Assembly (NCBI GenBank): GCA_020636255.1
Contig: JACJYE010000012.1
Location: 62,001-126,000, forward strand
Reading direction: 5' to 3'
DNA from: Lewinellaceae bacterium
GTDB lineage: Bacteria > Bacteroidota > Bacteroidia > Chitinophagales > Saprospiraceae
DNA length: 64,000 nucleotides
Shown here: in pieces, positions 53,301 to 60,965 of the stretch
Layout: each line of letters opens with the position of its first letter
How positions within the stretch are numbered: position 1 is the stretch's first letter
Made by a program: the position numbers and the translations under genes
Notes under the pieces: model-generated
The model's database searches: none
Told to the model about the DNA's origin: nothing
Seen by the model: the letters and a program-made list of their open reading frames with translations, nothing else

Positions 53301-54119
53301 ATGGTACGCAACGGGCCACCATATAACGAACAAGCCTTACTCGATGAGGTAAGGGATATCCTGCTCCGCAAGGACCGGGATGCACTGCAGCGCCTGGAAG
53401 ATATCCTGGAGCAGCGCGAGCTTTTGTCCGAACGCGTCGTGCCGATCATCGAAGAGCAGCTGGCCCTTTTTCAGGAACATTTCCCCTATGCATACCGACA
53501 GGCAGTAGAGCGCCTTATCGAGCGCAAACTGAAAGAATCGCAGGACGAGCTGCTCAACCTGATCTACCCTATCCTGGGGAAAATGATCCGCAAATACATC
53601 GCCCAGCAGTTGCAGGGCCTGCGGGAAAGCGTAGAAGCCCAACTGAAAAGCAGCTTCCTGGGCCGCCTCCGCGCCCGCTTGTCGGGCCTGCGGGAAAGCG
53701 ACGTGATCATCAGCCAGGCGGCTGGCCTACAGGTCCAGGAAGCCTACGTCATCGCTCAGCACTCGGGGCTTCTGCTGGGCAGCGCCTCCGTACAGCCCAC
53801 CATCGACAAAGAACTCATTGCCGGCATGCTCACAGCCATCAAATCGTTTGCCGTCGATGCCTTTCAGCGTGGCGATGCAGAACTCGAGATGATCAACTAT
53901 GGCGATTATCAGATACTGATCCAGGATTTTTATTCATTTTACATCGCCCTGGCCGTCAACGGCGCGCTCACCACGGGGGAAAAGGAGAAATTGTCCGAAC
54001 AGATGATTAACTTCGCCAACCGGGAGCTTTCCCGCAAGATAGACCAGGATGACCCGGCCATCCACTTTCATTTGCAGCAACAACTGCGTTCGTATTTCAT
54101 CGAAAAACCGCTTGCATGA
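53301..54119 (+). CDS. Helical protein with roadblock/LC7-like C-terminal domain
   Basis: 272 residues. The first ~140 are helical (VRDILLRKDRDALQRLEDILEQRELLSERVVPIIEEQLALF...). Residues ~140-260 have the shape of a roadblock/LC7 domain: AYVIAQHSGLLLGSAS strand pair, ELIAGMLTAIKSFAVDAF helix, ELEMINYGDYQILIQDFYSFYIALAVNG strands, then a final helix. Roadblock proteins (MglB) are the classic partners and GAPs of bacterial small GTPases such as MglA. The stop codon overlaps the GTPase start by 4 bases (ATGA), implying translational coupling. The roadblock assignment is my reading of the pattern, not a domain search. Confidence 0.7.
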   Translation: MVRNGPPYNEQALLDEVRDILLRKDRDALQRLEDILEQRELLSERVVPIIEEQLALFQEHFPYAYRQAVERLIERKLKESQDELLNLIYPILGKMIRKYIAQQLQGLRESVEAQLKSSFLGRLRARLSGLRESDVIISQAAGLQVQEAYVIAQHSGLLLGSASVQPTIDKELIAGMLTAIKSFAVDAFQRGDAELEMINYGDYQILIQDFYSFYIALAVNGALTTGEKEKLSEQMINFANRELSRKIDQDDPAIHFHLQQQLRSYFIEKPLA

Positions 54120-54613
54120 TCAGTAGGAAAGTGCTCATTACCGGAAGCTTCGCCGTAGGAAAGACCTCTCTGTTCAACCGTTTCATCCACAATACGTTCA
54201 GCGAACGTTATCTCACTACCATTGGCGTGAAGGTCGATAAAAAGGAAGTGTCCGTCAATGGCCAGGAGGTGTCTTTGGTCCTGTGGGATATTGCCGGCGA
54301 AGTGTCACAGGAAAAGGTACCGCGCACTTATTTTCTCGGCGCCAGCGCCGTGATCTATATCTTCGACCTGAGCCGCCCCAATACCCTCCAAAACATGGAG
54401 GCCGACCTTCGGATCATACAGTCGGCCTTGCCTGGCTGCCTGGTGCAGGTCGTAGGTAACAAAAAGGACCTGCTCGACGATGAAGAGCTGCTGATCATGC
54501 AAAGGCAGGTACCTGAAGCGAGTACATTCACCAGTGCCAAGACCGGAGAGAATGTGGAACAACTCTTTTTCGACATAGGCTCCAAGCTGCTGGAACAACG
54601 AGAGCTGGATTAG
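54116..54613 (+). CDS. Ras/Rab-like small GTPase
   Basis: 165 residues. G1 GSFAVGKT (10-17), G2-like Thr in TTIGVKV (34-40), G3 WDIAGE (57-62), G4 NKKD (115-118) and G5 TSAK (139-142) are complete. The position of the catalytic Gln of Rab/Ras (Q in DTAGQ) is Glu62 here, which usually slows intrinsic hydrolysis, so a partner may be needed. The size and the IFDLSRPNTLQNM switch/helix region are more Rab-like than MglA-like. No C-terminal Cys for prenylation. It overlaps the roadblock-like gene by 4 bp, so the two probably work as GTPase and regulator. Confidence 0.9.
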   Translation: MISRKVLITGSFAVGKTSLFNRFIHNTFSERYLTTIGVKVDKKEVSVNGQEVSLVLWDIAGEVSQEKVPRTYFLGASAVIYIFDLSRPNTLQNMEADLRIIQSALPGCLVQVVGNKKDLLDDEELLIMQRQVPEASTFTSAKTGENVEQLFFDIGSKLLEQRELD

Positions 54614-54664
54614 CCGATACCCCAAAACATCACTACCACAACACTTTAGAAAGAAAAACACGCT

Positions 54665-55003
54665 ATGACCACCCAAACCCTGTTGATATCCCGATCCGGG
54701 TATATTCTAAAATCGGCCGGTAATCTGTTGCCTGGCCACTGGCTGCTCCACCACTGCGCCAGACAAACTTTCCCCCTGGTGGAAAGCCTCTGGCCCCAAC
54801 TGCTCGGCCTGCGGCCCGAAGGCCCCGGGCTGCAGCTGGAGTGTGTAGCCCAGCCGCATCCCCGGCTCAGCGGCTTTTACAACTTTAGCTTCCGCCAGCT
54901 AGGCGGCCGGAACAATTACCTCGAGCTGTCGATCCACTGCCGGACCCAACAGGCCATCCGGTCGAGAAAAGAAGCCCAGCAGCGCAACGAATCGGCCCTG
55001 TAG
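54665..55003 (+). CDS. Small protein of the GTPase module, unknown
   Basis: 112 residues, no signal or membrane segment. Contains LLISRSGYILKSAGNLLPGHWLLHHCARQTFPLVESLWPQLLGL and FYNFSFRQLGGRNNYLELSIHCRTQQ; the strand-rich middle could be a PAS-like or other alpha/beta fold, but this is weak. It follows the GTPase by 51 bp on the same strand and is likely in the same unit. No family recognised. Confidence 0.6.
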   Translation: MTTQTLLISRSGYILKSAGNLLPGHWLLHHCARQTFPLVESLWPQLLGLRPEGPGLQLECVAQPHPRLSGFYNFSFRQLGGRNNYLELSIHCRTQQAIRSRKEAQQRNESAL

Positions 55004-55182
55004 TACGGAGCACGCCTCAGTTTGTCGGTAAGAGAACAAAAGCCCTGCCTTTCCTTTTTACAACAGAGTGTACTTTGTGCTTTTATTTTGCTAAATTGAA
55101 TTTTTTCCGGGATAAAATACCGGCCTGACAACAGCCCTGATGAACATTTAGCCCCGCAGGCTGTATCCATTTTTAACACGTG

Positions 55183-56007
55183 ATGACTATGGCCCGAAAC
55201 TGCTTACTCCTTTTACCAGCCCTCCTGATGCTGCCCCTGCTAGCCGGCGCGCAGGAGATCTATGATACGCGGCAAAACATCTACGACGAGTCCAAAGGCA
55301 TCGTCTATAACCGGGAATTCTCGGTAGATATGAAGCTGCACACCAATGGGTTCTCCTTCGGCGTCAACATTGGGCGGTTAAAGACGTATTACCTCACCCG
55401 CTATGTCAATTTCGAGCTGGGCGAGATCAAACACCCCAAGGAGTTCAGGCAAAGCTTCGACTTCCAGACGCCTGCCGCTTCGCGGGTGTCGCGGGCCTTC
55501 ATTTTCGGCAAGCAGAATAATTTCCTGGTGCTTCGCGGCGGGCTGGGCGAAAAACGCTATTTCTCGGAAAAGGCCAAACGCAGAGGCCTGGCCGTGGGGC
55601 TAAGCTACGAAGGCGGCCCTTCCCTCGGCCTGCTTAAACCCTATTACCTGGAGCTGGTGCGCTCCGTAGAACCCGGCAACTTCGACAACTTCACCATCCG
55701 CAGCGAAAAATATTCGGAAAATAACGCCAACCTCTTCCTCGACATCAGCCGCATCTACGGTTCTTCCGGTTTCTCCCGTGGGCTGGGTGAAATATCCATA
55801 CGCCCGGGATTGCACGGCAAATTCGCCCTGCACTTCGACTGGGGCGCCTTCGACGAATTCGTCAAAGCCCTTGAAGCTGGCGTCATGGTCGACGCTTTCT
55901 TCCAGAAGATCCCCATCATGGTGGAATCGCCGCAGGTGGCGAATACTGAAAATACCCCGCTATTTGTCAACCTTTACATAAATTTGCAGCTCGGCAAACG
56001 CTGGTAA
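55183..56007 (+). CDS. Predicted secreted barrel-like protein, unknown
   Basis: 274 residues from ATG at 55183 (a GTG one codon upstream and an ATG at 55189 are alternatives). Signal peptide (LLLLPALLMLPLLAGAQ). The body has alternating strands (EFSVDMKLHTNGFSFGVNIGRLKTYYLTRYVNFELGEI, GLGEISIRPGLHGKFALHFDWGAF, FVNLYINLQLGKRW) ending in Trp, consistent with an outer membrane barrel or a related fold. Similar proteins of this length precede housekeeping genes in this phylum, but I cannot name a family. lipA starts 170 bp downstream. Confidence 0.7.
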   Translation: MTMARNCLLLLPALLMLPLLAGAQEIYDTRQNIYDESKGIVYNREFSVDMKLHTNGFSFGVNIGRLKTYYLTRYVNFELGEIKHPKEFRQSFDFQTPAASRVSRAFIFGKQNNFLVLRGGLGEKRYFSEKAKRRGLAVGLSYEGGPSLGLLKPYYLELVRSVEPGNFDNFTIRSEKYSENNANLFLDISRIYGSSGFSRGLGEISIRPGLHGKFALHFDWGAFDEFVKALEAGVMVDAFFQKIPIMVESPQVANTENTPLFVNLYINLQLGKRW

Positions 56008-56177
56008 GGGCTGGAACGGAGGGTTTCAGCTTTTCCAAGTTTCAGCGTTCCGGTGGGCTGGAGCGGAGCTCAAGGGTATCCTCCCAAACCCATTCGATGG
56101 TTCGCGTGTTTAGCCTATACCTGTTACCGGCAAAACAGTATCAAAAAGGATTGGGCAAGGCTTAAAAACGAAGAAAG

Positions 56178-57050
56178 ATGATCGAATTACCCATAACAGA
56201 TAAAAAAGAGGCCCGGCAGAAAAAACCCGAATGGTTGCGCGTCAAACTGCCTATTGGGCCCAGCTATAAGAAAGTGCGCGGGCTGGTCGATGAATACAAG
56301 CTGCACACTATCTGCCAGAGCGGTAATTGCCCGAATATGGGAGAATGCTGGGGCGAAGGTACCGCCACTTTCATGATACTGGGCAACACCTGTACCCGTT
56401 CCTGCTCCTTTTGCGCCGTTAAGACCGGGCGCCCCCCCGAATACGACGAAGACGAGCCGCGCCGCGTAGCCGAGGCCATTGCCCTGATGGGGGTCAGGCA
56501 CGCAGTCATCACGTCCGTGAACAGAGACGAGCTCAAGGACCGGGGCGCAGAGATCTGGCACCAGACCGTCCGCGCCGTCAAAACGCTCAGGCCGGAAGTG
56601 ACCATTGAGACCCTAATACCCGACGTACGGGGCACCTGGTGGGCACTTGAACGCATGATCAGCGCTGGCCAGGAGGTCGTTTCCCACAACATGGAAACCG
56701 TAGAGGCCCTGTACCGCAAAGTGCGCCCGCAGGCTAAGTACCAGCGCAGCCTGGAGCAGATCAGGCGCACCAAGGAGTACGGCAAACGCACCAAGTCGGG
56801 CATAATGGCCGGGCTTGGCGAAACCGACGAGCAGGTTTTCAAAACCATGGACGACCTGCTCGAACACGGCTGCGAGGTGCTCACCATCGGCCAGTACCTG
56901 CAGCCAACCAAAATGCACCTCGATGTGGTGGAATTCGTCCACCCCGATAAATTCGCCGAATACAAGGAAGTGGGCCTGTCCAAAGGTTTCCAATTTGTGG
57001 AAAGTGCGCCGCTGGTGCGCTCCTCTTACCACGCAGAAAGGCACCTGTAA
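56178..57050 (+). CDS. lipA: Lipoyl synthase
   Basis: 290-residue radical SAM enzyme that inserts two sulfurs into the octanoyl chain of lipoyl domains. The auxiliary cluster cysteines (Cys46, Cys51, Cys57 in CQSGNCPNMGEC) and the radical SAM triad CTRSCSFC (Cys72, Cys76, Cys79) are present. GNTCTRSCSFCAVKTGRP and HNMETV are family segments, and the C-terminal Ser-containing RSSYHAE carries the ligand of the auxiliary cluster. Length and order are normal. No lipB nearby. Confidence 0.97.
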   Translation: MIELPITDKKEARQKKPEWLRVKLPIGPSYKKVRGLVDEYKLHTICQSGNCPNMGECWGEGTATFMILGNTCTRSCSFCAVKTGRPPEYDEDEPRRVAEAIALMGVRHAVITSVNRDELKDRGAEIWHQTVRAVKTLRPEVTIETLIPDVRGTWWALERMISAGQEVVSHNMETVEALYRKVRPQAKYQRSLEQIRRTKEYGKRTKSGIMAGLGETDEQVFKTMDDLLEHGCEVLTIGQYLQPTKMHLDVVEFVHPDKFAEYKEVGLSKGFQFVESAPLVRSSYHAERHL

Positions 57051-57367
57051 GATAAATGGCAGGGGAAACTGTGTTATCCCGAATTTTCGAAGTGATGAAA
57101 ATTCGGGATGGCCACCATGTTTCTCCCCCTTCTGGCCGGGCTGCAGTACCGTGCTGCACCTGTATCGCTACATTTTTTTCCGGGGCGGGAACCTTTTTAC
57201 CCAAATACCAGTTAGTGGAATTACGAGCCATTCGAAAGATCGGCGGCCCCACAACAACCCTTTCACAACCAACTGAAATACAACACCTTATAACCCTTTT
57301 ACAGCGCCAGGAGGAATGAACTTTTTGGCTTTGCTGATTACAAATTATTCCTATCTTTATGGTCCTG
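57051..57367. other. Intergenic region with inverted repeat
   Basis: 317 bp. Arms TCCCGAATTTTC (57077-57088) and GAAAATTCGGGA (57097-57108) form a 12-bp perfect hairpin after lipA, without a T-run. GAAAATTCGGGATGGCC (57097-57113) recurs at 58601-58617, and GGATGGCCACCATGT (57106-57120) recurs at 58196-58210. A weak promoter-like TTTG-N18-TATCTTTA ends at 57359, next to the sigma gene start. Confidence 0.6.
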
Positions 57368-57949
57368 ATGACAGAGCGTGGAGACATCAAAGAGCGGTAC
57401 GATAGGATATTTGAGGAAGAGTTCCTTCCTCAGATAGATGCTTTGTATACCTTCGCCTATCATTTGGCCTATAACGAGGAAGATGCCAACGATCTCGTTC
57501 AGGAAACCTATTTGAAAGCATACCGGTTCATTGAAAACTATAAGGAAGGGACCAATGCGAAGGCCTGGTTGTTCAAGATCCTGAAAAACGCCTTCATTAA
57601 CCAGTATCGCAAGAAGAGCAAGCAGCCTACGCAGGTCGATTACGAAGAGATCGTCAACTTCCACGACGAAGAGGATACCTCCTATTCCAGCTATCTGGAC
57701 CTGCGGGAGGAGATGTTCCAGAGCATGATGGGCGATGAGGTGACCAATGCCATCAATTCCCTGCCGGTCGATTTCAGGGTAGTTATCCTGTTGTGTGATG
57801 TGGAAGGGTTCACCTACGAAGAGATCTCCAAGATCATCGATATTCCTATAGGCACGGTGCGCTCCAGGCTGCATCGCGCCCGCAATATGCTGAAAGAAAA
57901 ATTAACAGAATATGCCGAGTCCTTGGGCTACAAGGACAAAAGGAAGTAG
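57368..57949 (+). CDS. ECF-type RNA polymerase sigma factor
   Basis: 193 residues from MTERGDIKERYD; ATG at 57359 would add only MVL. Region 2 (LAYNEEDANDLVQETYLKAYRFIENYKEGTNAKAWLFKILKNAFINQYRKKSKQP) and region 4 (LPVDFRVVILLCDVEGFTYEEISKIIDIPIGTVRSRLHRARNMLKEKL) are complete. The close relative at 36969 has a different C-terminal end. The next gene, a 79-residue helical protein, could be its anti-sigma factor. Confidence 0.92.
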   Translation: MTERGDIKERYDRIFEEEFLPQIDALYTFAYHLAYNEEDANDLVQETYLKAYRFIENYKEGTNAKAWLFKILKNAFINQYRKKSKQPTQVDYEEIVNFHDEEDTSYSSYLDLREEMFQSMMGDEVTNAINSLPVDFRVVILLCDVEGFTYEEISKIIDIPIGTVRSRLHRARNMLKEKLTEYAESLGYKDKRK

Positions 57950-58271
57950 AACATTTGTTAACCCTTGCCCCTTTGGGGCCCTATACTGAGAAACGCGCCT
58001 GTGGCCATAAGCCCGAAAGCAGTATACCCGGCGAATAACGCCTGAGGATACGGCGCAAGGGCGCAGCTGTTCGTTGTGCTGCCGGCCGTGAGCGGATTTC
58101 TATCGTTTAAAAGACAACGGCTAATGACATCGTACGCCTTACACACGCCTTATCATCATCCCCGGGCCCAGTGGTGGGCCTGTCCGGATGTGAGCGGATG
58201 GCCACCATGTCCAGGCAGGTTGTGTAGCGAACGAGCGGCAAAGCCCCGAGGGTGGTGAAAAACGTGTAACA
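57950..58271. other. Intergenic region between sigma gene and possible anti-sigma gene
   Basis: 322 bp, long for a sigma/anti-sigma pair. Holds GGCCCA-GTGG-TGGGCC hairpin near 58165-58180 and GGATGGCCACCATGT (58196-58210), shared with 57106-57120. No gene seen. Confidence 0.5.
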
Positions 58272-58511
58272 ATGAAAGATCAAAACTATCAGGAACTCGT
58301 ACGAAAAGTAACTATGTACTTGGACAACGAGCTTAGTGAAACTGCCGAGCGTGACCTGTTGTTAGAGATCAAATCCAACCCAGCATACCTAAAAGTCCTC
58401 AGCCAGGAAAAATCTTTCCGGGAATTCATCAAGAGTAAGATACACCGTCGAAAACCCTCCCCTGCCCTCATCCAGTCCATCAAAGAAAAAATACGGATCG
58501 CTCCCGCCTGA
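58272..58511 (+). CDS. Small helical protein, possible cytoplasmic anti-sigma factor
   Basis: 79 residues: VRKVTMYLDNELSETAERDLLLEIKSNPAYLKVLSQEKSFREFIKSKIHRRKPSPALIQSIKEKIRI. The first ~40 residues match the pattern of the anti-sigma N-terminal helical domain (LDNELSETAERDLLLEI), but the HxxxCxxC zinc motif is absent and there is no membrane segment. It is the next gene after an ECF sigma on the same strand. Reasonable but unproven as a zinc-less anti-sigma factor. Confidence 0.65.
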   Translation: MKDQNYQELVRKVTMYLDNELSETAERDLLLEIKSNPAYLKVLSQEKSFREFIKSKIHRRKPSPALIQSIKEKIRIAPA

Positions 58512-58637
58512 GCGGCCTGTTTTCCCTGAACTCAAGCTCTATCTTCCGAAATACAGAAGCCTGCCCGTTGTTCCAAATGGAAAGGCAATTGGGCCATTTC
58601 GAAAATTCGGGATGGCCCATGTTTCAACTATTCAGCG

Positions 58638-59204
58638 ATGAGACAACCGCTCGCTCTTTTATTCTTTTTCTTTCTCACTACCCAGCTTACTGCCCAGGTG
58701 AAGCTCACGCCCCATTTCGAGGCTCTGCTCGGCCAGGCCGGGTTGGAGTTCATCACCCCTGTTGAGGCCCGCTACCGTCCGGCACGGACAGCGCGCGCCC
58801 CCTTTCAGCAGTACGATTTCGCGATGCGCTCACGGCTGGAAAAACTCGAAGTGCGCTATATCGTAAAGCCTTATGATGCCACCAGCCCATTGGACGAACT
58901 GCCGCAGCTGAGCGCTTTCCGCCTCGTCACCCACCTGGCCACCAATGAGGAAGACTACGTCATTTCCGAACGCGAGCTGAGCCCCGATGTACTGGCCCAG
59001 GATTTCAACGCCGACTGGGGGCGGCAGTATTTTTTTCACCCCAAACCTCACTTTGCCGATGCCCGCCACTGCGAACTGTTGGCCCTGCATAAGGCCGGCC
59101 GGGGCACAGCTTTCGTGCTTTTCCTGTTCGACGAGCCTTCCCGGGAACTGGGCAACCGCTTTTATGCGCTGCGGTTTGAGGAGGATAGGCCGAGGAAACA
59201 ATGA
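58638..59204 (+). CDS. Unknown secreted protein, tail duplicated downstream
   Basis: 188 residues with a signal peptide (MRQPLALLFFFFLTTQLTAQ). The body is mixed alpha/beta with RGTAFVLFLFDEPSRELGNRFYALRFEE near the end. No family recognised. A diverged copy of the last ~36 residues is encoded at ~59966-60071 with a different ending (EEGQPEE), on the other side of a toxin-antitoxin pair, so this gene has been partly duplicated. Confidence 0.7.
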   Translation: MRQPLALLFFFFLTTQLTAQVKLTPHFEALLGQAGLEFITPVEARYRPARTARAPFQQYDFAMRSRLEKLEVRYIVKPYDATSPLDELPQLSAFRLVTHLATNEEDYVISERELSPDVLAQDFNADWGRQYFFHPKPHFADARHCELLALHKAGRGTAFVLFLFDEPSRELGNRFYALRFEEDRPRKQ

Positions 59205-59358
59205 AATCTCCTAAATCAAAGACATCTTCTGTTGTCCCCAGCCATTTTCAGCCAAAACTTTACAAAGAATCGAATGGTTAGTTATCTTAACAACAGTTGA
59301 TTTGTACAGCAGGAACTTATCAATTAACGGATAGGTTTAATCTTTAAAATGAAGTTGA

Positions 59359-59598
59359 ATGAAAGCAGTAGAAGTTACAGGGCAAATCAATAATAAGGGG
59401 AAGCTCACTCTTGACCACCCCCTAACTTATCTCAATAAACGAGTGAGGGTCATTATTCTCATCTCAGAGGAAGAAGATATTAATGATCAAAACTGGTTGA
59501 AAAACATGTCCTTGAACCCTGCATTTGATTTCTTAAAAAGTGAAGATGAAGACATATATTCAATTGAAGATGGTGAACCAGTGAAAAATGAAGCATAA
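59359..59598 (+). CDS. Antitoxin of a MazF/PemK-type pair
   Basis: 79 residues: MKAVEVTGQINNKGKLTLDHPLTYLNKRVRVIILISEEEDI, then helical/acidic FLKSEDEDIYSIEDGEPVKNEA. This form of N-terminal beta domain plus acidic tail is common in antitoxins linked to PemK/MazF-type toxins. Its last 11 bases overlap the toxin start, typical translational coupling. The local base composition is clearly A+T-richer than neighbours, suggesting horizontal acquisition. Confidence 0.85.
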   Translation: MKAVEVTGQINNKGKLTLDHPLTYLNKRVRVIILISEEEDINDQNWLKNMSLNPAFDFLKSEDEDIYSIEDGEPVKNEA

Positions 59599-59926
59599 CA
59601 TTATCCTTGTTCCGTTCCCTTTTGATGATCTTTCCGGAACAAAAGTCCGCCCTGCTGTTTGCCTCACAAATGAAATCTCAGGATACAAGCAGGTAATAAT
59701 TGCTTTCATCACCAGCAATATCATCAAAGCCAACGAGAAATCTGATCTGATCCTGGATAGCAAAGACGCTGATTTTCACAAAACAGGATTGAAAATATCT
59801 TCCGCCATTCGCCTGCACAGGCTAGTTACCTTGCCTTCAAGTATTTTTTTGAGAAGGCTCGGAGTCCTCCCTCCTTCCTGTAGGGCTAAGCTGGATAAGA
59901 AGTTAAAGGAGTTGTTGGAGTTATAG
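59588..59926 (+). CDS. MazF/PemK-type endoribonuclease toxin
   Basis: 112 residues. The N-terminus IILVPFPFDDLSGTKVRPAVCLTNE matches the PemK/MazF core, where the DDLSGTKxRPAV segment contains the conserved Arg of the active site, and VIIAFITSNI follows. Relatives cleave mRNA and are inhibited by the antitoxin. Overlaps the antitoxin gene. A+T-rich like its partner. Host for this pair: inserted between the two copies of the tail of the preceding gene. Confidence 0.9.
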   Translation: MKHNIILVPFPFDDLSGTKVRPAVCLTNEISGYKQVIIAFITSNIIKANEKSDLILDSKDADFHKTGLKISSAIRLHRLVTLPSSIFLRRLGVLPPSCRAKLDKKLKELLEL

Positions 59927-59965
59927 ACAATTATGGCTCCATAGGTTGCGAATGCTACACAAAGT

Positions 59966-60071
59966 GGGCCGGGGTGCGGCTTTTGCCCTCTTTTTATCCG
60001 ACGAGCCTTCCCGGGAATTGGGCAACCGCTTTTATGCGCTGCGGTTTGAGGAAGGCCAGCCTGAGGAATAG
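59966..60071 (+). pseudogene. Remnant of the 188-residue protein's C-terminal part
   Basis: In frame with the intact gene: KVGRGAAFALFLSDEPSRELGNRFYALRFEEGQPEE then TAG, against GRGTAFVLFLFDEPSRELGNRFYALRFEEDRPRKQ in 58638-59204. Nucleotide identity is highest over 59130-59180 versus 60000-60050. No start codon or 5' part is present, so it is a truncated paralog. Confidence 0.75.
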
Positions 60072-60102
60072 TAGCCCGGCCTGATTTTCCTACCTTAGCA
60101 TC

Positions 60103-60723
60103 ATGGATTTCATCAGCCCTCTGTTTTTCGGACTGCTCTTTACCTTTATCGGACTATTGCTGCCCGGCATGGTAAATATGACTGCTGTAAGCATTAGCCT
60201 GAAGTACGGGTTTCGTTCAGGCATGAAGTACAGTGCCGGCGCCCTGATCGCCGGGTTTATTCAGGCTGCTATCGCGGTTACTTTTGCCGGGTACCTCGGT
60301 AAACACCCGGAAGTGATCGCATTCCTGAAAAAGGCGGCTGTTGTTGTTTGCCTTTTGCTCAGTATTGTATACCTCCGGATAGCAATACGCCCCAAACCCT
60401 TTAGAACCAGTCAGCGAAAAGGAATGCCCATTATGCTGGGGTTTGCCGTCAACGGCATGAATGCGCTCAATATTCCCTATTTTTTCACTACCGCTACTTT
60501 CCTTCAGGCCCGGGGCCTCATCCGGCTACAGGCTCCTTACCATCTTTTTTTTGCCATAGGCGTGGCTATCAGCACCTGGGGCATGCTTGCTGCTTTTGCC
60601 CGCTTTGCCCAATACATCGAGCAACACGCCAGTTACCTGGCCCGCCACCTGAATTACTTCATTAGCGGGCTGTTCCTGATATTGGCGATGGCGCAGATGG
60701 CAAGTGCTTATTTCAAGGGATAA
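60103..60723 (+). CDS. LysE-type membrane exporter
   Basis: 206 residues with about six transmembrane segments. The N-terminus FGLLFTFIGLLLPGMVNMTAVSISLKYGFRSGMKYSAGALIAGFIQAAI matches the LysE/RhtB family start, where the PGP/PGM and G-A motifs are typical. The centre FAVNGMNALNIPYFFTTATFLQARG is also family-like. Family members export amino acids or related metabolites; which one is unknown here. Next gene on the same strand is the serine dehydratase, but 243 bp away. Confidence 0.85.
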   Translation: MDFISPLFFGLLFTFIGLLLPGMVNMTAVSISLKYGFRSGMKYSAGALIAGFIQAAIAVTFAGYLGKHPEVIAFLKKAAVVVCLLLSIVYLRIAIRPKPFRTSQRKGMPIMLGFAVNGMNALNIPYFFTTATFLQARGLIRLQAPYHLFFAIGVAISTWGMLAAFARFAQYIEQHASYLARHLNYFISGLFLILAMAQMASAYFKG

Positions 60724-60852
60724 TGGACTATTAATTGCCCGGAGGGCTGAAATATGAAAGGGCAAAGCATCCGAAGGCGGGGATGAGATTACGGCCCGCA
60801 CCGAGCAGCAAGTTTTACCAAAACCTTATTATTTTTACCATCGTGTAAATAA

Positions 60853-60890
60853 GTAACATTCAAAAAATAAGTTCGACGGTTTGGTGATGT
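60853..60890 (+). repeat. Fragment related to the 41595-41703 element
   Basis: GTAACATTCAAAAAATAAGTTCGACGGTTTGG resembles GTAATGTTCAAAAAATAAGTCGCCGCTTTGC at 41589. Only one end is visible. Confidence 0.45.
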
Positions 60891-60965
60891 GGCGTAGGTT
60901 GGAAGCGTTAGAACTTGTACTTCGCCCAGCACCTCGCAAGCATTTACCCAGCCAAGCCTTAACCA

